Part shown: in pieces, positions 29,720 through 36,526 of the stretch
Layout of the letters: each line of letters begins with the position of its first letter
Position numbering within the stretch: position 1 is the stretch's first letter
NCBI RefSeq assembly: GCF_004028275.1
Contig: NZ_CP035033.1
Location: 1,550,001 to 1,614,000 of the forward strand
Length of the DNA: 64,000 nt
Direction of reading: 5' to 3'
DNA from: Hydrogenovibrio thermophilus
GTDB taxonomy: Bacteria; Pseudomonadota; Gammaproteobacteria; Thiomicrospirales; Thiomicrospiraceae
Program-made: the position numbers and the translations under genes
The notes under the pieces: model-generated
Seen by the model: the letters and a program-made list of their open reading frames with translations, nothing else
The model's database searches: none
What the model was told of the DNA's origin: nothing

Positions 29720-30187
29720 TCAGGACAGAATGTTTTCGATCTTCGCTTCAAACACAACGACCTGACCGGTCAACGGGTGATTAAAATCCACCACCACGTC
29801 ATCCCCGTTCACTTCATAAATCGTGCCGGGAATTTCATCGCCGGACGGCGTATCAAAGCCGATCACATAGCCCTCTTCCAACACCATCGTATCGGGGAAT
29901 TCATTGCGCGACATGGTTTTGAAGTTCTCCGGGTCCGGCAAACCGAACGCCTGTTCCGGCATTAAGGTGAATTTTCCGGTCGTTCCGACTTCAAGCCCAA
30001 TCAACAACTCATCCAACCGGTTTAACAGCTGGCCGTCGCCGATTTGAAAAGCAAAGACTTCCCCGTCTTCGGTTTGGTCCACCACCGTACCATCCAAAAG
30101 GGAAAGCTTGAAGGAAATTTCAATATCGCTGTTTTCTTGTACGGTTTTAACAGTATCTTGACTCATATTTTTCGTCTTCTCATTCAT
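29720..30187 (-). CDS. FKBP-type peptidyl-prolyl isomerase (SlyD/FkpB class)
   Basis: Cis-trans prolyl isomerase and chaperone, 155 aa. It opens with the family's SFKLSLLDGTVVDQTEDGEVFAF strand pattern, then the flap region LPEQ-like MPEQAFGLPDPENF and DFNHPLTGQVVVFEAKI at the C-terminus. It lacks the His-rich tail of SlyD, so it is closer to FkpB. The true start may be the second Met (MSQDTVKTV). Downstream of the diguanylate cyclase. Confidence 0.87.
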   Translation of the reverse strand: MNEKTKNMSQDTVKTVQENSDIEISFKLSLLDGTVVDQTEDGEVFAFQIGDGQLLNRLDELLIGLEVGTTGKFTLMPEQAFGLPDPENFKTMSRNEFPDTMVLEEGYVIGFDTPSGDEIPGTIYEVNGDDVVVDFNHPLTGQVVVFEAKIENILS

Positions 30188-30233
30188 CTTGTTTGTTTAA
30201 AGCGACTTTAAAGCGGTTCACACGTCATGACCG

Positions 30234-31517
30234 TCACGCCTTACGTTTACGACCGGCGGTTTGGCGCTTTTGGCCAGGCCTGGCGGTTTTAGATTTTGTA
30301 TTGGTTCTTGTGTTCGATTTCGTTTTAGGCTTGGTCGCTTTAACCGATTCCCCGGCAATGACGATACGGTTTCGCCCGGCTTCTTTCGCCTGATACAAAG
30401 CATCGTCGGCGTATTTCATGACCTCGTGCGGCTTCTTGTGCTGGGCATCGCGTGCGGCCAAGCCGAAACTGACGGTGACGTGCGTTTCCACCTCTTGGCC
30501 ATTCAGCGGCACATTCAACACTCGCGACTCAATCGCCTTGCGCACCGTTTCCAACGCCGGCATCACCTGCTCAGGCGTCTTCCCTTTAAACACTACGGTA
30601 AATTCTTCACCGCCATAACGGTACACCTGACCGGTGACAATCATGTCCAGTTCCTGTGCGACGGTTCGTAACACCAGGTCACCGACGTCATGACCGTACG
30701 TATCGTTAAAGGATTTGAAGTGGTCGATGTCCATCATGGCGATGCTGTACTTCCGTCCCAGCCCCAGGAAAGACTCCAACAAGGCGCGTCGCCCTTTCAA
30801 TCCGGTCAATTGATCGGTGTAAGCGATGTGATGGGCATCGAAAATCAGCGACAACAGAATCATCACCGCGGCAAACGCGCTGGTCCACGCCAAAGCGCCG
30901 TACTGATAAAAGGCATTCAAGCCGAACGCCATTAAAATCAACACAAAGACCACCGTCTGGTCCAACACTTTGGCATGACTGAGAAGCGCATTGCGGAACA
31001 TCATCAGGAACCAGACCGCCACCATCGTCAACATCGCCACAAACGGTAATCGCACCGAATCGTAACCGCTCGGCGAGGCAATCCAGCGCCAGTATTCCAG
31101 CGGTAGATTCACCATCACCCAATAGACGAAATAGGCTTGTGCCGCCAACAACACCAATTGAAACAGAACATAAAGCTTATCCTGAACCCCTCTTTCCGGA
31201 AACAGCAACCAGAACAACAGGTTCAGCGGCAGCAGCAAGGCCAGCACCGGATAAAGCGTAATGGCCGACAAACTGACGTCGGCTTGCGGCACGAAGTACT
31301 GCATGCCGGCATTGAACAATACCAGACTGGCAAGAATCAGAATCGGTTGCAGGCGGTTCAGAAAAACACTGACGAAAATCCCCAGCCCGGCAATCAGATA
31401 CGGTAACCAAGGCAATAACTTTTGCAGCGCCAGCGGCCAATTCGGGATGTTCGGCATTTGCCAAATGGCGAATACCGTTAATCCCAGTAACCAAATGATG
31501 TGTTTCAATGGCCCCAT
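30234..31517 (-). CDS. Membrane-bound diguanylate cyclase
   Basis: A 427-aa protein with about eight N-terminal hydrophobic helices (1-235) forming a MASE-like sensor, then a GGDEF domain with DQLTGLKGRRALLESFL, AMMDIDHFKSFNDTYGHDVGD and the active site YRYGGEEF. The catalytic residues are intact, so it should make c-di-GMP. The RxxD inhibitory site expected just before the active site is absent. A basic Lys/Arg/Thr-rich C-terminal tail ends the protein and contains a repeat copy (30274-30283) encoding TARPGQKR. Confidence 0.9.
   Translation of the reverse strand: MGPLKHIIWLLGLTVFAIWQMPNIPNWPLALQKLLPWLPYLIAGLGIFVSVFLNRLQPILILASLVLFNAGMQYFVPQADVSLSAITLYPVLALLLPLNLLFWLLFPERGVQDKLYVLFQLVLLAAQAYFVYWVMVNLPLEYWRWIASPSGYDSVRLPFVAMLTMVAVWFLMMFRNALLSHAKVLDQTVVFVLILMAFGLNAFYQYGALAWTSAFAAVMILLSLIFDAHHIAYTDQLTGLKGRRALLESFLGLGRKYSIAMMDIDHFKSFNDTYGHDVGDLVLRTVAQELDMIVTGQVYRYGGEEFTVVFKGKTPEQVMPALETVRKAIESRVLNVPLNGQEVETHVTVSFGLAARDAQHKKPHEVMKYADDALYQAKEAGRNRIVIAGESVKATKPKTKSNTRTNTKSKTARPGQKRQTAGRKRKA
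30274..30283. repeat. CCAGGCCTGG palindrome in the diguanylate cyclase C-terminus
   Basis: Exact copy with CGGTTTT on the right, close to the 3' end of the gene. It is read as GCC-AGG-CCT-GGC (Ala-Arg-Pro-Gly) in a low-complexity tail. Confidence 0.9.
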
Positions 31518-31539
31518 TTAACGCGCCTCAAACCGCCGA

Positions 31540-31902
31540 TCAGGTTTTACCGAAAACAGAGAAGTCCGGCTTGGCTCTTTCTTCGCAATGAATACGCCAT
31601 TCAAGCACGTAATCACAGTTTTGCCCGGCGGCACAACTGAAATCGTTATATCCGAATTCGGCCGCTTTGCCGGCATTTTTGGTCAACACCAAATAGCCCA
31701 GCGGGCAGAGTTCGTCCGCTTCACTTTCAATGGTAAAACTGTCGAAATCGCGTGGCGGTTCACTGTAAAAATTCACCAGCTGATAAGTATCATCGCCGAT
31801 TTCTTTGGTTTGAACACCGGAACAGCCCACCAACAAAATCGCCAGGCCTGACAATAAAAAGAGTTTGAAAGGAAATTGTTTGAACACGTAGATGTTTCTC
31901 AT
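31540..31902 (-). CDS. Putative lipoprotein with Cys-rich C-terminal half
   Basis: 120-aa, not recognised. N-terminal signal with lipobox LLVGC (Cys at about residue 27), preceded by a hydrophobic stretch FKLFLLSGLAILL. The mature part has a C-P-L motif and four more cysteines (ELCPLG, FSCAAGQNC, IHCEER), suggesting disulfides in the periplasm. A one-mismatch repeat copy (31842-31851) encodes part of the signal peptide core. Third small exported-protein gene in a row on this strand (31540, 31974, 32433). Confidence 0.65.
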   Translation of the reverse strand: MRNIYVFKQFPFKLFLLSGLAILLVGCSGVQTKEIGDDTYQLVNFYSEPPRDFDSFTIESEADELCPLGYLVLTKNAGKAAEFGYNDFSCAAGQNCDYVLEWRIHCEERAKPDFSVFGKT

Positions 31903-31973
31903 AACAAGGGTTCTAAAAGGGTCGGTTAAGCTTAACCGACCGGGTTTGAAAAAGATAAAAATATGGCAAACGC

Positions 31974-32324
31974 TTAAGGCGCTGACTCGACCGACGACTC
32001 TTCTTTAATACCGATTTCAGTCACCACATAACACATATTGGTGTGCAGTTTCTTACCGTCAACCAAAAACGAGGTGGCACCGCCGATTTTATCGTCCGGG
32101 TTCAGGCGCACACTGCCTTTATAGGTCTTCAACACCTTACCGGTGTAACAACTGTAAATCTCGATTTTCCGATCCAACCCAATCCAATCGGACTGGATAT
32201 TTTTCGCCGTGTTCGAGACCTTTTCACAGGCCGTCACCGCAAACAAAACCGGCAAAATCAACAGCAATTTCAAATAAGGTTTCATAGCTTTCATCGACTC
32301 TTCCATCACGCGCCGTTTTGGCAC
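31974..32324 (-). CDS. Putative small lipoprotein
   Basis: 116 aa as open, more likely 107 aa or so from one of the internal Met codons (MKAMKPYLKLLLILPVL). Signal peptide with lipobox FAVTAC. The mature part contains IEIYSCYTGKVLKTYKGSVRLNP and two cysteines (SCYTG, NMCYVV) that may pair. No family recognised. An outer-membrane or periplasmic location is expected. Confidence 0.62.
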   Translation of the reverse strand: MPKRRVMEESMKAMKPYLKLLLILPVLFAVTACEKVSNTAKNIQSDWIGLDRKIEIYSCYTGKVLKTYKGSVRLNPDDKIGGATSFLVDGKKLHTNMCYVVTEIGIKEESSVESAP

Positions 32325-32380
32325 ACGTCTTATCTTGAATTGAGGGTTATTTTACACGTTTTGCCCGCCCAAAAAACAAG

Positions 32381-32402
32381 AAAGCCGACAATTGTCGGCT
32401 TT
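32381..32402 (-). terminator. Palindromic terminator after the 32433 gene
   Basis: Perfect 22-bp palindrome AAAGCCGACA-AT-TGTCGGCTTT, preceded by further A residues that become U on the minus strand. This one is not built on the CCAGGCCTGG element. Confidence 0.8.
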
Positions 32403-32432
32403 CCAAATCAAAACACAATGCCTCAATGGATA

Positions 32433-32702
32433 TCAGTCCACCGGAATACCGGCTTCATCCTCTTTCGGCTTGACCGGCATGGCGCCCTGCTCTTTGATTT
32501 CTTCCTTGATTTCCTTAAGCGAAGTATCCTTACCTTCATCATAGGCTTCCTCACCGTCATCGGCCACTTTGGAGGCGTTTTCTTTCGTGCCATCCCAAGC
32601 CTTGGCGGCGTCTTCCTTGACATTGCCCCACAGCCCCGCTTGTGCACTCATGCTGGCGCCCAACAAAACGGCCAATCCAAATAATTTCACTAACTGCTTC
32701 AT
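32433..32702 (-). CDS. Small periplasmic acidic protein
   Basis: 89 aa with a Sec signal peptide (KLFGLAVLLGASMSAQA, cleavage after AQA). The mature 65 residues are hydrophilic and highly charged (NVKEDAAKAWDGTKENASK, EIKEEIKEQG), predicted to be an amphipathic or disordered helix, somewhat like YtxH/late-embryogenesis-type repeats. No family recognised. Its upstream region was invaded by the IS30 element. Confidence 0.62.
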   Translation of the reverse strand: MKQLVKLFGLAVLLGASMSAQAGLWGNVKEDAAKAWDGTKENASKVADDGEEAYDEGKDTSLKEIKEEIKEQGAMPVKPKEDEAGIPVD

Positions 32703-32800
32703 AAAACACTCTCCGTTTAAACGTTAATGGATTTGTTATATTTTTTTAATTATCGCCTGAGCGTTCCATTCCAGCCGGCTATTGCCGCTATTCCGTAAGG

Positions 32801-33946
32801 TGGATTCAAGTATACGTCAATACCCATAAGGTTGACTAGGTTAAATAAGTGTACTTTAATGAAACCTGAATTCAGATAATAACCGCAACACCTGAAAAAT
32901 AATGATGTGGAGGCCAACTGCCCTAGAATGGTTGTTCCCACACAAAACATTCAGGTGCCAAAGATGACACGGTTCAGACAGTTGACCATTGAAGAACGAT
33001 ACCATATTCAGTTTCATTTTGAACTGGGATTGAGCTTAAGGCAGATTGCCAAAGCCTTAAACAGAGCCGCCTCAACCATTAGCCGAGAGCTCAGACGCAA
33101 TCGGCAATCGCCCTGTAAATACTGGGCACCGATGGCACAGGATAAGGCAGACGATCGGCGCAAGAACGCTGATAAACAACGAATAACAGACGCCTGGCTC
33201 ATTGAGCAGGTGCATTATTATCTGACGCAGTATCAGTGGTCGCCTGAGCAGATATCGGGGTACCTGGCAAGAATGCATTCGGTCACAGTCAGCCATGAAT
33301 GGATTTACCAGTATCTGCTGCGTGACAAGGCTCAGGGTGGCGAACTTTACAAGCACCTTCGCCACAAGGTTCGTAAAACCCGGCGGCGCTATGGCAGTCA
33401 GGATCGGCGTGGCCGGATCATCGGTCGGGTCGGCATTGAGCAGCGGCCTGACGTTGTTGATACTCGCCAACGTCTGGGCGACTGGGAGGCCGACTCAGTG
33501 CAGGGAAAACGCCTGGCCACGCTCGTCACGTTAGTTGAGCGAAAAACTGGATTGAGTCGCATTCGAAAAGTCATGCGCTCCACGGCAGAGCTGACGGCCA
33601 GTGCGATGATTGATGCGTTCTCGGGCATGGTAGTCAAGAGCACGACGTCAGATAACGGCAAAGAGTTCTCGCATCACCACAAGGTCAGCCAAGCCATGGG
33701 CTGTTCATTCTTTTTTGCACGCCCATATCATAGCTGGGAGCGTGGCACGAACGAGAATACCAACGGTCTGATTCGCCAGTACTTCCCCAAAGGCACGGCC
33801 TTTGAAGATGTGACAGACGAAGAAATACAAAGGGTTGAGGACAAGCTCAACCATCGGCCCAGAAAGAGATACGGTTTTCAGACTCCACTGGAGATGCTTG
33901 AAGCTGAGAAATTAAAGCTGGGTGTTGCAGTTAATAGTTGAATCCA
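32801..33946 (+). mobile_element. IS30-family insertion sequence
   Basis: About 1146 bp. Ends match as an inverted repeat: left TGGATTCAAGTATACGTC, right (reverse complement) TGGATTCAACTATTAACTGC, best over TGGATTCAA. A dinucleotide GG stands just outside both ends, compatible with the 2-3 bp target duplication of IS30 elements. It contains one intact transposase gene. It lies in the divergent spacer between an exported-protein gene and the sulfide oxidoreductase gene, interrupting neither. It holds no copy of the CCAGGCCTGG repeat. Confidence 0.85.
32964..33941 (+). CDS. IS30-family transposase
   Basis: DDE transposase, 325 aa when started at ATG 32964 (MTRFRQLTIEERYHI). N-terminal HTH with LSLRQIAKALNRAASTISREL, central WSPEQISGYL and HEWIYQYLL typical of IS30, then the catalytic core: first Asp in GDWEADSVQG, second in TTSDNGKEFSHH and the Glu in SWERGTNENTNGLIRQYFPKG. 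All three catalytic residues are present and the frame is intact, so the element may be active. Codon use differs from its neighbours. Confidence 0.93.
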   Translation: MTRFRQLTIEERYHIQFHFELGLSLRQIAKALNRAASTISRELRRNRQSPCKYWAPMAQDKADDRRKNADKQRITDAWLIEQVHYYLTQYQWSPEQISGYLARMHSVTVSHEWIYQYLLRDKAQGGELYKHLRHKVRKTRRRYGSQDRRGRIIGRVGIEQRPDVVDTRQRLGDWEADSVQGKRLATLVTLVERKTGLSRIRKVMRSTAELTASAMIDAFSGMVVKSTTSDNGKEFSHHHKVSQAMGCSFFFARPYHSWERGTNENTNGLIRQYFPKGTAFEDVTDEEIQRVEDKLNHRPRKRYGFQTPLEMLEAEKLKLGVAVNS

Positions 33947-34118
33947 GGAAATCTTAAAACTTCAAAACTCATAACGTCACGCATTTCGCGTGCTGAAATC
34001 TGCAACACTCGGAAACATAATTATTTTTTATCACAACAGTAGATAAAATTTTATTTTACCCATATAGATTTTTTCTATACCATTTTTGTCCAACCTTAAA
34101 CAAAAGGATTAAACCAAG
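33947..34118. other. Spacer between the IS30 element and the SQR-like gene
   Basis: AT-rich, no coding signal. It holds an inverted repeat CACGC-ATTTC-GCGTG (33978-33992) and TATAGA-N5-TCTATA (34063-34079) about 40 bp before the SQR start, a candidate operator. AAAGGATT at 34103-34110 is the ribosome site region. Confidence 0.45.
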
Positions 34119-35243
34119 ATGAACATTACCATTCTCGGCACAGGATTTGCCGCCCTTACCGCCATCAAGAAAACACGCAAGCTGGCTCCAGACGCACGAA
34201 TCACGGTGATCGCGCCGTCCAAAGAATTGGTTTATCTTCCAAGTTTAATCTGGATTCCGTCCAACCTTCGAAAAGGCGACGACCTACGCATCAACCTGAC
34301 CAACTACTTCAATCGCCAAACGGTGGAATATATTCAGGCCAGCGTCACCGACGTTTCCAACAATGGTCGCACCGTACACACCGACCAAGGCGATTTTGAA
34401 AACGACGGTCTGATCATTGCCTCCGGCGGGCGCTTTATTAAAAAACTGCCGGGCATCGAACACGCCATCACCCCCTGCGAAGGCATTCCAGCGGCCGAGA
34501 AAATCAAAGAACGTTTGGATAATATGTCCGGCGGCACCATCGCCATTGGTTTCGGCGGCAATCCGAAAGAACCGTCCGCGATGCGCGGCGGCCCAATGTT
34601 CGAATTCCTGTTCGGCATCGACACCTTGCTACGCAAACAAGGCCGCCGAGACCAATTTGAGCTGATTTTCTTCAACCCGGCACCGAAGCCTGGCAAACGC
34701 TTGGGTGACAAGGTACCGGATGCCGTCATGAAGATGATGGCCAAAAAAGGCATTCAAACCCGCCTCGGCCACAAAATGAAAGCCTTCGAACCCAATAAAG
34801 TCATCACCGAAGGCGACGAATTCGAAGCGGATTTGATTTTGTTCATGCCAGGCATGACCGGACCGGCTTGGTCGCAGAATTCCGAGATTGCCAAATCCGA
34901 AGGTGGTTTGATTAAAGCCAATGAGTTCTGTCAGGTAGACGGCTTGGAAAAAACCTATGTCGCCGGAGACTCCGGCAGCTACCCTGGCCCGGACTGGCAA
35001 GCCAAACAAGCGCACATGGCCGATTTACAAGCCGAAGCGGCGGCCCACAACCTGGTGGCGGAACTGCAAGGCCAAACGAACTTCAAAACCTTTAAGCACG
35101 AACTGTTGTGCATTATCGACACCTTATCCCACGGCGTTCTCATCAAACGAACCGAAAAAGGCACCTTGATGCTGCCACCGTGTCGATTGATGCACTTGGC
35201 GAAACGCTTTTTCGAACACTTGTACCTCAGACAGTACAAGTAA
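34119..35243 (+). CDS. Sulfide:quinone oxidoreductase-type flavoprotein
   Basis: 374-aa FAD enzyme of the FccB/SQR superfamily. It starts with the dinucleotide loop ITILGTGFAALTAIKKTRK, has the second NAD-type motif region GTIAIGFGGNP, the C-terminal FAD motif TYVAGDSGSYPGPDW and a final amphipathic stretch MHLAKRFFEHLYLRQYK that could dock on the membrane. Redox-active Cys candidates sit in TPCEG, EFCQV and LLCII. In a sulfur oxidiser it would pass electrons from sulfide to quinone at the inner membrane. The substrate is inferred; an NADH dehydrogenase-like role is the alternative. Followed by its partner after 29 bp. Confidence 0.78.
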   Translation: MNITILGTGFAALTAIKKTRKLAPDARITVIAPSKELVYLPSLIWIPSNLRKGDDLRINLTNYFNRQTVEYIQASVTDVSNNGRTVHTDQGDFENDGLIIASGGRFIKKLPGIEHAITPCEGIPAAEKIKERLDNMSGGTIAIGFGGNPKEPSAMRGGPMFEFLFGIDTLLRKQGRRDQFELIFFNPAPKPGKRLGDKVPDAVMKMMAKKGIQTRLGHKMKAFEPNKVITEGDEFEADLILFMPGMTGPAWSQNSEIAKSEGGLIKANEFCQVDGLEKTYVAGDSGSYPGPDWQAKQAHMADLQAEAAAHNLVAELQGQTNFKTFKHELLCIIDTLSHGVLIKRTEKGTLMLPPCRLMHLAKRFFEHLYLRQYK

Positions 35244-35272
35244 TTTTTCAACATGACACATTAGGAACCCAC

Positions 35273-35653
35273 ATGGAACAATCGCTTTTTCATGACAAAT
35301 ACCCGGTTTTCTCGAAAACCATTGCCAAGTCCGACACCCAATATCAAAGTGTCGATGCCATTTTGAATTATTTGGAAGACTGCATTAACAGCAATGAAAA
35401 AGCAGTGTACATCGCTCGTTTCGACCATGCCGCCCACACTAAAAATATCAACGGTGAAGTGGCACCGGATATTTTGGAAGCCAAGCACATCATTTTTTGC
35501 TTTGGGATGAAATTGCCGGTGCCTCAGGCCATGGCGGTTCGCCCTCGCTCCATCGGGGTGACCGACATGGGTGAGAATTTCGTGGTGAGTTTCATGGAAG
35601 CGCCGAACCCACAAGCGCAAGAATGGATGACCGAATGGGTGGAAGCGATTTAA
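35273..35653 (+). CDS. Conserved hypothetical protein paired with SQR (DUF6858-like)
   Basis: 126-aa soluble protein starting MEQSLFHDKYPVFSKTIAK, with AGGAA 8 nt upstream. It has FDHAAHTKNINGE, HIIFCFGMKLPVPQAM and RPRSIGVTDMGENFVVSFM, ending in PNPQAQEWMTEWVEAI. The single Cys is in the FCFG motif. I recall similar proteins in sulfur-oxidising bacteria beside SQR genes, possibly DUF6858; the family number is not certain. It is cotranscribed with the flavoprotein and may be an accessory or small sensor. Confidence 0.65.
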   Translation: MEQSLFHDKYPVFSKTIAKSDTQYQSVDAILNYLEDCINSNEKAVYIARFDHAAHTKNINGEVAPDILEAKHIIFCFGMKLPVPQAMAVRPRSIGVTDMGENFVVSFMEAPNPQAQEWMTEWVEAI

Positions 35654-35676
35654 CGCTGCCTACCATTCATCACAAC

Positions 35677-35708
35677 AAAAAAAAGGGGCTTTTATTAGCC
35701 CCTTTTTT
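35677..35708. terminator. Bidirectional terminator between SQR operon and response regulator
   Basis: A-run, GGGGCT-TTTATT-AGCCCC, T6. It separates convergent units. Confidence 0.9.
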
Positions 35709-35730
35709 ATGTCGAATGCTTTAACTGCAA

Positions 35731-36429
35731 TCAGTGGATTTCGTTCAATCCGACTTTCAGCAAACCGATGTGACTGGCATAGTTCACCAGTTCCGCCGAA
35801 GCCGTCATGCCGAGTTTCGTCATGATGTTCTCGCGGTGTTTGGATACCGTTCGGTCACTGATCTCCAACATTTCGGCAATGTCTTTGGTCTTATAACCTT
35901 CGGCTACCAGTTTAATGACCTGTTTTTCACGCACCGACAACTTTTTCGGGCGCTTGGGCTTATCGTCCAGCTCCACGTCGTCGGTTTGTTGTGCAGCCAA
36001 TTCCGCTTTATATTCTTCCAGGCCTGGCTGAATATCGGAATGTACAAAACCCTCACCGGCAATCACATTTTTGATACCGCCAATCAGCTCTTCTTTCGAC
36101 ACCGATTTTAGCGCAATCCCTTCTACCCCCAAATCCAGTACTTCTTTCCAGACATTCGGCGCTTCGGCCGCCGTCAAGACGATGACTTTGGTATCGTATT
36201 TTTTCTTTTTCAGGTGCGTGATCACCGCCATGCCGCTCAACTTAGGCATCGACAGGTCAATAATCAAAATATCCGGCTGTTTTTCGTCAATCAAAGCAAG
36301 TGTGGATTCACCATCTTGAGCTTCGGCTACCACCTTGACCGTACCGTCGGAATCCAAGATGGACTTAAAACCGGCACGAACCAAATCATGATCTTCTGCC
36401 AAGAGAACTTTAGGTTTTGCTTTTGCCAT
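35731..36429 (-). CDS. NarL/FixJ-type response regulator
   Basis: 232 aa: REC domain with phospho-Asp in LIIDLSMPKLSGM (about residue 58), DHD acidic pocket near the N-terminus (LLAEDHDLVRAGF) and Lys near 108 (ALKSVSKEE); then a linker and a LuxR-type HTH (LSVREKQVIKLVAEGYKTK...RTVSKHRENIMTKLG). A DNA-binding regulator. It follows the hybrid kinase on the same strand after 97 bp and is presumably its partner. A repeat copy (36018) encodes QPGLEEY in the linker. Confidence 0.92.
   Translation of the reverse strand: MAKAKPKVLLAEDHDLVRAGFKSILDSDGTVKVVAEAQDGESTLALIDEKQPDILIIDLSMPKLSGMAVITHLKKKKYDTKVIVLTAAEAPNVWKEVLDLGVEGIALKSVSKEELIGGIKNVIAGEGFVHSDIQPGLEEYKAELAAQQTDDVELDDKPKRPKKLSVREKQVIKLVAEGYKTKDIAEMLEISDRTVSKHRENIMTKLGMTASAELVNYASHIGLLKVGLNEIH
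36018..36027. repeat. CCAGGCCTGG palindrome inside the response regulator
   Basis: Exact copy, in the linker-coding region; on the gene's strand CAG-CCA-GGC-CTG-GAA. Flanks TATTCTT / CTGAATAT. Confidence 0.9.
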
Positions 36430-36526
36430 GCGAAAATCCTTCTGTAGTTTTGGGAGTAAAAGTTCGTAGTAAAATTTCTTTATTTGGGGTCATTATAGAC
36501 CGTTTCAAAAAAATTTCATTGAAAAA

